Below are positions 1-6,165 of a DNA stretch of 35,144 nucleotides, piece after piece. Within the stretch, counting starts at the first letter, position 1. Each line of letters opens with the position of its first letter. The position numbers were made by a program, and so were the translations under genes. This DNA is from Anaerolineales bacterium. Its GTDB lineage: Bacteria > Chloroflexota > Anaerolineae > Anaerolineales > Villigracilaceae. The stretch spans positions 1-35,144 of the forward strand of contig JASEHI010000003.1 of the NCBI GenBank assembly GCA_030018695.1, written 5' to 3'. Below the pieces are notes generated by a model, which was not told where the DNA came from, did no database searches, and saw only the letters and a list, made by a program, of their open reading frames with translations.

Positions 1-316
1 GCAGGCGGTCTCGCAGGGCAGAGTAGTTATAGCCAGAGATCGGTAAGCGTGTGTCTTCAACAAGCGCTTTCTCGCGAAACAAATCCTTCTCGATCTCAGC
101 TTCCACCTCAGCAGACAATCTAGCAGGAGTGGTTCGTTGATAGACAAGTGAGAGAGCATTGGGGTCTTGTTGATAGACCTTGAGCAGGGCAAAAAAGCGT
201 GTCTTGCCAATGCCAAGCACCGCTTGGATATCTGCTCTGTTGATCAAGCCTTGGCAATAACCTCGCAGTAGCACTTTGATCTGCTCGTCCGTGAAACGTT
301 TGTGTAACTGGTTCAT
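1..316 (-). CDS. IS transposase, N-terminal part (runs off the window)
   Basis: An open frame on the minus strand begins with ATG at 316 (MNQLHKRFTDEQIKVLL) and stays open to the window edge, about 105 codons. The N-terminal part is a helix-turn-helix DNA-binding region with the segment LGIGKTRFFALLK. This is typical of DDE transposases of the IS481/IS21/ISNCY type that are common in Chloroflexota. The catalytic DDE core would lie outside the window, so the exact IS family cannot be decided. The 22-bp direct repeats just upstream (394-459) fit the transposase-binding end of the same element. Whether the element is intact is not visible. Confidence 0.75.
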   Translation of the reverse strand, partial: MNQLHKRFTDEQIKVLLRGYCQGLINRADIQAVLGIGKTRFFALLKVYQQDPNALSLVYQRTTPARLSAEVEAEIEKDLFREKALVEDTRLPISGYNYSALRDRL

Positions 317-393
317 AGTAGCCTCCATTTGGCTTTGGTAGTTTTGGAGGCTGATTCTAGACGAACAGACGGCCGAATCAGGCGATAGACAAC

Positions 394-463
394 GGTTCAC
401 TTTTCAACTGGAAATGGTTCACTTTTCAGGTTTAAATGGTTCACTTTTCAAGTTTTGTTGACA
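394..463. repeat. IS terminal region with three 22-bp direct repeats
   Basis: GGTTCACTTTTCA occurs at 394, 416 and 438, with an exact period of 22 bp. It is followed by AAGTTTTGTTGACA ending at 463. Read on the minus strand the outer end begins TGTCAACAAAACTTGAAAAG, which looks like an IS terminus starting with TGT. The element boundary is inferred to be near 463. The other end is outside the window. Confidence 0.6.
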
Positions 464-479
464 GTGTGGGTGGCCAACC

Positions 480-508
480 TTGACGAAACCCGCTAAGATG
501 GCTAAAAT
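480..508 (+). promoter_or_regulatory. sigma70-type promoter for the 588-1106 gene
   Basis: TTGACG at 480-485 and TAAAAT at 503-508 are separated by exactly 17 bp. Transcription would start near 515, about 70 nt before the start codon at 588. It lies just outside the inferred IS end. Confidence 0.5.
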
Positions 509-527
509 GATATGGCGTTGTGAAAAA

Positions 528-555
528 CGTCTCCCCTGCGGAGGCGCATTTTTTT
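528..555 (+). terminator. terminator-like hairpin in the leader of the 588-1106 gene
   Basis: CGTCTCC (528-534) pairs with GGAGGCG (540-546) around a 5-nt loop. Seven T residues follow at 549-555. It stands between the promoter at 480-508 and the coding start at 588, so it would act as an attenuator or would end a very short RNA of about 40 nt. Confidence 0.45.
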
Positions 556-587
556 GCCAAGCCAGAGGCGATGAACTGGAGAAACTT

Positions 588-1106
588 ATGGCTCGCAAGT
601 CCCAGACTTTAGAAGAAGCCTCGCTGCCGCAAGTCATCAACTTGACCCATGCTCAGACCCAGCAGGTTGACGCTGAACTGGTCCGCGTTCACCAGAGCCT
701 CGTCGGTCGCGTTGACGGCGGGGAAGTTGACCTGCAGCAGAGCGCCGCGCTGCAAATTTCAGCGCAGAACATCTCTGCGCAGACGACATCCATCGCATCC
801 GCGCGGGCCGAATCGTTTGCCATGCAGGGGAGCGCCGCCGCTGTTGTTCGCGCAACCCAGGTTGACCTGGACGGTCGCGCCGGCCTCATCCTGGCGCAAA
901 GCGCGACGCTGGGCGCAGGTTCCCGCGGCGGCCTTTTGGTCGCCAACCAGGTGAAAACCGAGCAGGTGCGCACCACCATCCTTTTGGCGCGGCAGGTTGA
1001 GGGTCCGGTAGAGACGGTGATGGATACACGTCAAGTGTTACTCGCCAGCCTGGTGGCAGGCATCGCCGTATTGCTGGGCCAGATCCTATTCAGACGCAAG
1101 TCGTAA
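588..1106 (+). CDS. tail-anchored repeat protein, unknown function
   Basis: The 172-residue protein is not recognised as a named family. I chose ATG at 588 (MARKSQTLEEAS) because GGAG lies 6-7 nt upstream; an in-frame upstream extension runs through the terminator hairpin and is unlikely to be coding. After a polar N-terminus, residues about 30-140 are a run of short hydrophobic/polar alternations rich in Gln, Ala, Ser and Val, as in LQISAQNISAQTTSIA and ARAESFAMQGSAAAVV. This suggests a small beta-solenoid, a fold inference only. The C-terminus has one hydrophobic segment (VLLASLVAGIAVLLGQILF) followed by RRKS, so the protein is probably tail-anchored with the repeat domain in the cytoplasm. 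It lies 86 bp before rplY on the same strand. Confidence 0.65.
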   Translation: MARKSQTLEEASLPQVINLTHAQTQQVDAELVRVHQSLVGRVDGGEVDLQQSAALQISAQNISAQTTSIASARAESFAMQGSAAAVVRATQVDLDGRAGLILAQSATLGAGSRGGLLVANQVKTEQVRTTILLARQVEGPVETVMDTRQVLLASLVAGIAVLLGQILFRRKS

Positions 1107-1140
1107 ATACCCTGGCAGTCGCCGGGTAAATTCAACATCA

Positions 1141-1186
1141 GAGCGAAGGTAACCCCTCGACTTGGGGTGAGAGGCGCTCGAGGAAG
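1141..1186 (+). promoter_or_regulatory. candidate L25-binding leader mimicking 5S rRNA loop E
   Basis: GAGCG (1141-1145) pairs with CGCTC (1175-1179). Inside, ACCCC (1152-1156) pairs with GGGGT (1164-1168). Between the two helices the internal loop has AAGGTA on one side and GAGAGG on the other. In bacterial 5S rRNA the loop E that binds L25 has the strands AUGGUA and GAGAGUA, so the match is close. The Shine-Dalgarno sequence GAGGAAG (1180-1186) abuts the outer helix directly. L25 bound here could therefore block its own translation, as is known for rplY in E. coli. Structure and function are inferred. Confidence 0.55.
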
Positions 1187-1192
1187 ATAAAA

Positions 1193-1849
1193 ATGGAAAA
1201 TGTAATTATCAAAGCTACACCCCGAACAGTGATCGGCAAGCAGGTACGTGCCTTGCGCCGCGCCGGTCTACTTCCGGGAGTACTCTATGGGCGTCATATT
1301 GAGCCTACTCCTATTTCAATGGATGAGCGCGAGGCATCCCGCATTTTATCCCACCTGACATCCTCCAGCCTGGTGACGATTGACCTGGAAGGCCAGGAAT
1401 ACCCGTCGCTGGTGCGCGAAAGCCAGCGCAATCCGATCAAGCGCAACCAGGTGCATGTGGATTTCCAGGTCGTCTCGCTGACTGAGAAGCTGCGCACACA
1501 CGTCGGGATCGAAGTGACCGGCATCTCTCCGGCGGTCAAGGATTTCAACGCGGTACTCGTCACCAGCCTCGACGAACTCGAGGTCGAGTGCTTCCCCCAA
1601 CACTTGCCCGAACGTATCGTGGTGGATATCTCCAGGCTGGCGAATGTAGGGGATGGCATTCATGTTCGCGATATCATCCTTTCGGAAAACGTAAAGGTGC
1701 TGAGTGATCCGGAAGAGATGGTCGTCGTGGTGACTGCCTCCAGAGCAGAGGAAGTGGAAGAGGTGGCTGCTGGCGCCATCCCAGGCGAGGAAATGGCCGA
1801 GCCAGAGGTGATCGAGAAGGGCAAGAAGGAAGAGGAAGTGCCTGAGTAG
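1193..1849 (+). CDS. rplY: 50S ribosomal protein L25 / general stress protein Ctc
   Basis: The 218-residue product is a long, Ctc-type L25 that binds 5S rRNA in the large subunit. Residues about 5-92 form the L25 domain, with the characteristic GKQVRALRRAGLLPGVLYG and the RxxQRNPIKRNQVHVDF segment. Residues about 98-185 form the beta-rich Ctc/TL5 C-terminal domain (LDELEVECFPQHLPERIVVD). An acidic, charged tail follows (EEVEEVAAGAIPGEEMAEPEV). Length and domain order are normal for the family. The start is supported by GAGGAAG six bases upstream. A loop-E-like leader precedes the gene and a strong terminator follows it, so it can be transcribed as a single unit or read through from the gene at 588. 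Confidence 0.95.
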   Translation: MENVIIKATPRTVIGKQVRALRRAGLLPGVLYGRHIEPTPISMDEREASRILSHLTSSSLVTIDLEGQEYPSLVRESQRNPIKRNQVHVDFQVVSLTEKLRTHVGIEVTGISPAVKDFNAVLVTSLDELEVECFPQHLPERIVVDISRLANVGDGIHVRDIILSENVKVLSDPEEMVVVVTASRAEEVEEVAAGAIPGEEMAEPEVIEKGKKEEEVPE

Positions 1850-1875
1850 GGGAAAATAGTTTCTTCCAGAGTTAC

Positions 1876-1920
1876 AAAAACGAGGTGCATTAATCCATGC
1901 ACCTCGTTTTTTCTTTTTTC
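1876..1920 (+). terminator. Rho-independent terminator after rplY
   Basis: AACGAGGTGCAT and ATGCACCTCGTT form a perfect stem with a short loop. A T-rich run (TTTTTTCTTTTTT) follows at about 1907-1919. Confidence 0.9.
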
Positions 1921-1948
1921 CTGACTCGATTCGCAATTGATAACAATA

Positions 1949-2093
1949 GACTTTATCGGAATAGGCCAGATGCTTGCTTTTGCCAAGTAGGCCTTCGGCA
2001 TCGAATATCTCCCTGGCCTGATGCCAGTGCAGGCGAAAAATAATTCGCTCAATTCGAGCAATTCGATGCAAGAAGCTTATTGCCGATAAAGCC
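1949..2093. repeat. small element with imperfect terminal inverted repeats
   Basis: AGACTTTATCGG-AAT at about 1949-1963 is matched in inverse by ATTGCCGATAAAGCC at 2079-2093. The shared core CTTTATCGG/CCGATAAAG is exact over 9 bp and the interval is about 145 bp. It occupies most of the gap between rplY and the minus-strand membrane gene. It could be a MITE remnant or a long-range RNA structure; no target duplication was found. Confidence 0.3.
2035..2066 (-). terminator. terminator-like hairpin after the 2098-3666 gene
   Basis: Read on the minus strand, AATTGCTC GAATT GAGCGAATT forms a hairpin. ATTTTT follows at about 2036-2041. It lies just beyond the stop codon of the membrane protein gene. 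Confidence 0.4.
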
Positions 2094-2097
2094 TAAC

Positions 2098-3666
2098 CTA
2101 TTTCGGCGCGTAGATTGAAACATCAAGATCAGAATTGGTGTAAACAGGGGTATAGAAGTTGAGAATAGTCGAAGAAATATAATCAATCCAGATGTTGTTT
2201 TCATACCAGTATGGGGCAGCGTAGCGATTTTGGTGCCAATGCTTTAGAGTTTCACTTATGATTAGAGAGAAGCGCTTATCTTCAATATCTGCCCAAAATT
2301 GATCTCGAAATATTGTATTTCTAGCCATTGCCATTTCCATCAATTCGGTTTTCTCATAAGGCACAAAAATATCTACATCCTGGATCATCCGATAAATCAG
2401 TAATTGACGATTATCAATAAAAAGTATGGGGCGGTCATCCTGCCTGGCGTCTTTTATAACCAAGTTGATTTCGCCCAAACTTTCTTGTGCGAGCTGAATA
2501 GGGTAGGATGGCGCAGGTGTCAACCAACTGTAAGCAAACAAAACCGGGATCAAGACAATAAATGCCAACACGCGAAAATCTGCAAGCATACATCGTTCAT
2601 GATTTTGTGGGCTATCAAGACGAACCGAACCGAGGCCAAGAAAGCAACTGCACAGGAAGATCAGCAGGAGAAAAGTATCATAATTGTGAAAGTCATACCC
2701 GCCTCCGGCGCGTAGGCTTATTAAAGTGCTGCCCGCAAACAAGACAGCCAGAATCCCCGCGATCGCTAAAAGCCTAAACCAGTGTAATTGCTTTCTATAT
2801 TTCCAAACGAAGTAGACAACGATAGCCGCTACCGGCAAACAGATATAGGTGATGCCAAGAACCAAGCCAATAGCAGACCCATTGTTCGGCCAGAGTTTAT
2901 ATTTGAAAAAGGGATAGTGCATGTTTGGGTCAATAAATTGGATAACATGTCCGGTCAGTTTGATGAATAAACCATAAACCAATCCGCTTGCAATGCCTCC
3001 TGAAACCAGCCAAAGGAATGGCCAGCGAATATACTGCCAAAGTTTCTTTCCCGCAAATGGTTCCGTGAGTAAATAGAGCGTTATTGCCAGAATTGCAGGC
3101 ATTAAGAACCAATTGACCCGCCCGAGTCCCTCCCACAACGAACTGATGAAAATGACGATCAGCGTAGAAATGGGCTTTTTTGGATTATAAAACCATAAGA
3201 CAGGCAAAATTCCGAGTAGTACATGATAATAAATCGGCCCCTGCAATAAAAATAGCGTTCCCCAGAATGTCAGCAGCCAAATCAGCCCTTTGGTCAATTT
3301 TTCTTTTCGCAAGGACGCGAAAGAGACTACTTTTCCAACCACCAGCACTGATGCAGTGAAGTTACCCGCGAGCATCAAAAGGGAGATCCAGAATCGGTAC
3401 ATCCATATCTGCGTTCCTGGCAGAAGTAAAACTATTCCATCCAAAATGGATCGGCCAGGGTCCAACCAGGGCCAGGACAGATTCTTACCTGACAATAAGG
3501 GCGCATAAATCTGATAGGCATTGAAAATCCGCCCAGATTCAGACCATGAGATAGGGAAAGGGTAATTCGTTATCTTTGGTATATAAACTACAATATGTGC
3601 TCCCAGACCAGCCAACACAAGAAACCAGCAGAGAAACGCCCAGGCATTTTGTGTACGGACAGACAT
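2098..3666 (-). CDS. polytopic membrane protein, unknown (GT-C-like)
   Basis: The 522-residue protein has about ten hydrophobic segments spread over the first 400 residues, then a soluble C-terminal domain of about 120 residues (SLGEINLVIKDARQDDRPILFIDNRQ). ATG at 3666 is chosen because AAGGAGAC precedes it; an upstream TTG at 3684 has no such site. The layout resembles GT-C glycosyltransferase or dolichyl-phosphate-mannose mannosyltransferase-like proteins: many TMs with a polar loop after TM1 that contains SWSESGRIFNAYQIY and a terminal extracytoplasmic domain. I see no diagnostic motif, so the enzyme class is only a suggestion. It is monocistronic, between a terminator and the NUDIX gene. 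Confidence 0.75.
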   Translation of the reverse strand: MSVRTQNAWAFLCWFLVLAGLGAHIVVYIPKITNYPFPISWSESGRIFNAYQIYAPLLSGKNLSWPWLDPGRSILDGIVLLLPGTQIWMYRFWISLLMLAGNFTASVLVVGKVVSFASLRKEKLTKGLIWLLTFWGTLFLLQGPIYYHVLLGILPVLWFYNPKKPISTLIVIFISSLWEGLGRVNWFLMPAILAITLYLLTEPFAGKKLWQYIRWPFLWLVSGGIASGLVYGLFIKLTGHVIQFIDPNMHYPFFKYKLWPNNGSAIGLVLGITYICLPVAAIVVYFVWKYRKQLHWFRLLAIAGILAVLFAGSTLISLRAGGGYDFHNYDTFLLLIFLCSCFLGLGSVRLDSPQNHERCMLADFRVLAFIVLIPVLFAYSWLTPAPSYPIQLAQESLGEINLVIKDARQDDRPILFIDNRQLLIYRMIQDVDIFVPYEKTELMEMAMARNTIFRDQFWADIEDKRFSLIISETLKHWHQNRYAAPYWYENNIWIDYISSTILNFYTPVYTNSDLDVSIYAPK

Positions 3667-3696
3667 TAATGTCTCCTTTAGCAATTATCGCGGATT

Positions 3697-4338
3697 CTAC
3701 TCGAAAACAACTTTTATCAGGTTTTGCACCATTCGTGCTGTGGCTCCCCATACTACCTCACCGTCATATTTGTGATAAATGACCACTGGGAAAGGATACA
3801 CCGTGCCATCCAATGTGACGAGATGCTCTTCCCAATTTTCGCGCTGCGTTAACCAGATGAGGGGAATCAAAAAAACGCACCCGACCTCGACGGGCGAAAG
3901 CCGGAATCTATACGGCCAGGGGATGACCCCTACCAGCGGCGCGACTCGGTAATGCGTAATTGTCACCACGTCATTCAGCCGCCCCAAAACGCGGACGTCG
4001 GCCTGTTGCAGCCCGATTTCTTCCATGGACTCACGCAGGGCGGTTTGTTCGGCAGTCTCACCCGCCTCGCACGCGCCGCCGGGGAAGGAAACCTGGCCTT
4101 TGTGATTCTCCACCCTCTTCGTACGGCGGGTGAAGAGCAGATGCCACTCATCTTCCTTCCAGGCGAGCGGCATCAAGACTGCGGCGCAAGTCAATTGTTG
4201 GCCGGATTGCGAAGTTGCCAGCGCGGCATAGCCATCCGTGGAGGCAACCAGACCGGGCTGGTACGCCTCTTTCAGTCGCCGGGCAATGTAGTTTTCAGTT
4301 AACAAGTTCCTTCGCTCAGTAGCGCTAGTACAGAACAA
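3697..4338 (-). CDS. NUDIX hydrolase, CoA pyrophosphatase type
   Basis: The 213-residue protein carries a full Nudix box at about residues 88-110, pattern GX5EX7REUXEEXGU, here GGACEAGETAEQTALRESM then EEIGL. It also has the preceding segment RRTKRVENHKGQVSFPGG, which marks the CoA pyrophosphatase branch (UPF0035). Such enzymes cleave CoA or acyl-CoA to 3',5'-ADP and (acyl)phosphopantetheine, using Mg or Mn bound by the Nudix glutamates. The start is a TTG at 4338 with GGAGA about six bases upstream. It lies directly after the stop codon of the PIN toxin gene, so the two may be translationally coupled. A later start near residue 13 cannot be excluded. It probably acts as a housecleaning enzyme. 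Confidence 0.85.
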   Translation of the reverse strand: MFCTSATERRNLLTENYIARRLKEAYQPGLVASTDGYAALATSQSGQQLTCAAVLMPLAWKEDEWHLLFTRRTKRVENHKGQVSFPGGACEAGETAEQTALRESMEEIGLQQADVRVLGRLNDVVTITHYRVAPLVGVIPWPYRFRLSPVEVGCVFLIPLIWLTQRENWEEHLVTLDGTVYPFPVVIYHKYDGEVVWGATARMVQNLIKVVFE

Positions 4339-4339
4339 A

Positions 4340-4828
4340 TTACTTCTCCCCAGCCTGTTTCAGAACAGCATCAATGACTGCCTGGCTGATGCTAAAACCT
4401 TGTGTCTGCAACTTTTCCAATTCAGGACGGATCAACGACAAAAGGCCCAACTGTTGGGCTTTCAACAAGATTCCTATCGTCCCGATTTTATTTAATCCGA
4501 GTTGTGCAAGTTTTCGCCGCCCCTTTTTCTCATCCATCAAAACCCAATAGGCCCTTATTTCGCGAGCCAGCACGATCGTTTCGGCCTCACCCAAATCCAT
4601 TTCGTCTAATAAAACTTCCACTGCCAAGCGGTCATAGATTTCCACAGTCTTTATCCACCCGGCTTCAGCGACTTCGCGTTTTGCGCCTCCTGCCTCGCGT
4701 CCAGAGGTGACAGCCTCATCGTAGACAGCTTTCGAAATATGGATTTCACCAAAAAGCCGCCGAAGCAGGTCAAAACGCTGGATGGAAGCCAGGCCAATCA
4801 GAGGCGTGGTATTGGAAACCACAATCAT
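4340..4828 (-). CDS. PIN-domain toxin, DUF3368 family
   Basis: The 162-residue protein has the PIN signature in order: an N-terminal beta strand with the first acidic/polar site (VVSNTTPLIGLASI), AVYDEAV near residue 37, the central LDEMDLGEAETIVLA near residue 75, and DEKKGRRKLAQLGL near residue 99. These carry the conserved acidic residues that bind metal in PIN ribonucleases. In the DUF3368 branch the first Asp is replaced by Asn in SNTTPLI, which is usual for that branch. The gene overlaps its upstream partner by 4 bp (ATGA). This is the usual arrangement of a UPF0175 antitoxin with a DUF3368 toxin. The target RNA is unknown. Confidence 0.85.
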   Translation of the reverse strand: MIVVSNTTPLIGLASIQRFDLLRRLFGEIHISKAVYDEAVTSGREAGGAKREVAEAGWIKTVEIYDRLAVEVLLDEMDLGEAETIVLAREIRAYWVLMDEKKGRRKLAQLGLNKIGTIGILLKAQQLGLLSLIRPELEKLQTQGFSISQAVIDAVLKQAGEK

Positions 4829-5106
4829 CGCGCCGCCTTGATATCCAATGCTTTGACTGCCGCAAATTCTTCTTCCAGTTCATCGGGGGTGTAATTGACA
4901 TAGGCGATTCCGCGCGCACGGAGCAGAGCCAGAAAATCAATGCGGGAAATATCCAACAGGCGCGCTGCCTTGCCGGAGGAAATCCGTCCTTCGGTGTACA
5001 GCGAAAGCACTAACCATTCGGACACACGGCGTTGCACTTCGCGCTGATCAAAGCCAAATTTTCGCAGCGCAGCCGGAATTTGAACCTGGTAAGGTGTTTC
5101 AGCCAT
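4825..5106 (-). CDS. UPF0175 family antitoxin
   Basis: The 93-residue protein contains the UPF0175 core LSLYTEGRISSGKAARLLDI, followed by SRIDFLALLRARGIAYVNYT and an acidic tail (PDELEEEFAAVKAL). The core is a small helix-turn-helix and the acidic C-terminus probably wraps the toxin. I chose ATG at 5106 because GGAAGGAG stands about 8 nt upstream; an in-frame start 21 nt further up lacks a ribosome site. It precedes the PIN toxin with a 4-bp overlap. Such pairs normally repress their own promoter, which would lie between 5107 and 5180. Confidence 0.85.
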   Translation of the reverse strand: MAETPYQVQIPAALRKFGFDQREVQRRVSEWLVLSLYTEGRISSGKAARLLDISRIDFLALLRARGIAYVNYTPDELEEEFAAVKALDIKAAR

Positions 5107-5220
5107 TGGAATGCTCCTTCCAATCAATCACTTTTACTAATCGTACCGCAAAACGCAAATCATTAGCAAGACTGCTGACAAGACAAATTTCCTACACGAG
5201 GTCGGCCTGCCAAGAATTGT

Positions 5221-6078
5221 TCAGCGATTCGATTCAGAATCTTCCACAAGACTATGTTCCTCCAACAATTCCTTGACGCGCTCATCCTCGCCCGGCTCGA
5301 TCTTGCGGGCGAAGATCAAAAATCCGGTATGCGCCACCATGCGGTCGGTGGGACGCAGGCGGCTCGGCTCCGTTTTGTAGTAGCGCAGCAGGATCTCGCA
5401 TACTTCGATAAAGGCAAAATGCTCGCGACGCAGGGCGTAGAGCAGGGTCTCCACCTGGTTGAAGGTCGGTACTAGATTGCAGAAGAAGCCGCCCGGTTTG
5501 AGCGCAGCTCGGACTTGCGCAATGTAATCCCATGGATTGGGCAGGTCTAGGAAGAAGGCGTCTGCATTTGTCTCAGCGAAGCCCGCGGCGATGTCACCCA
5601 ATTTTAATGTGACGCGTTCCTCCAGGCCGAGGCGCGCCAGGTTCTTTTGGGCCAGTTTCTGAAAATCTTCGCGGCGCTCATACGAGACAACGCGTCCCTG
5701 CGGGCCGACGGCGTAGGCCAGCGCAATCGTCATCGAGCCGGAACCGGTGCCGGCCTCCATCACCCTCTGCCCGGGGCCGATGGACATGCTCGTAAGTATG
5801 AAGCCGATATCCTTCGGATACATGATCTGTGTGCTGCGCTTCAGGTCAACGAGAAGATCAGCCAGAGAGGGTTGCAGCATAAAAAACGGCGCGCCCTGGT
5901 GACTGAATACCTGGCTGCCCCACGGCTTGCCGATCAGTTCATCGTGATTCAAGATACCGCGGTGGGTATGGAACGTCCCGCCGGGGATGAGCGGGAAGAT
6001 GAAATGCTTGTGCCGCAGGCCGACCAGGAGGGCCAGGTCGCCGGATTGCGCATGAGTGGAGGTCAAATTCCAGGGCAT
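5221..6078 (-). CDS. trmI: tRNA (adenine-N1)-methyltransferase TrmI
   Basis: The product (285 residues from the chosen start) is a SAM-dependent methyltransferase that makes m1A58 in tRNA. A small N-terminal beta domain is followed by the Rossmann domain with the SAM loop VMEAGTGSGSMTIALAYAVG. The acidic residue after beta-2 lies in VVSYERREDF, and the active-site segment is FLDLPNPWDYI, the TrmI form of the methyltransferase motif IV. The reading frame is open for 25 more codons upstream, but that part is translated from the tandem repeats at 6081-6163 (CQRANVQTCKRGNVF). I therefore use ATG at 6078 (MPWNLTSTHA). It lies downstream of the S9 peptidase gene on the same strand, separated by the repeats. 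Confidence 0.92.
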   Translation of the reverse strand: MPWNLTSTHAQSGDLALLVGLRHKHFIFPLIPGGTFHTHRGILNHDELIGKPWGSQVFSHQGAPFFMLQPSLADLLVDLKRSTQIMYPKDIGFILTSMSIGPGQRVMEAGTGSGSMTIALAYAVGPQGRVVSYERREDFQKLAQKNLARLGLEERVTLKLGDIAAGFAETNADAFFLDLPNPWDYIAQVRAALKPGGFFCNLVPTFNQVETLLYALRREHFAFIEVCEILLRYYKTEPSRLRPTDRMVAHTGFLIFARKIEPGEDERVKELLEEHSLVEDSESNR

Positions 6079-6080
6079 AA

Positions 6081-6163
6081 AAACGTTTCCACGTTTGCAC
6101 GTTTGCACGTTTGCACGTTGACAGGTTCGATCGTGCAACTTGTCAACGTGCAACTTGCCAACG
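6081..6163. repeat. word-like tandem repeats (CGTTTGCA type)
   Basis: The left half is a run of ACGTTTGC units (ACGTTTCC, then three ACGTTTGC copies, then ACGTTGAC). The right half holds the inverse kind of unit (CGTGCAACTTG twice with small changes). It fills the gap between trmI and the S9 peptidase gene and extends the trmI frame falsely. Similar strings stand at 11808-11840, 20600-20668 and 31638-31670. Confidence 0.7.
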
Positions 6164-6165
6164 AT

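Noticed and set aside
1346..2071. Minus-strand open frame that crosses rplY and its terminator
   Set aside because: It runs through the rplY terminator and opposite a certain ribosomal protein gene; only the part 1915-2071 might be a remnant.
6081..6163. Possible CRISPR array
   Set aside because: The units are 8-10 bp with no spacers of constant length, and no cas genes are present.
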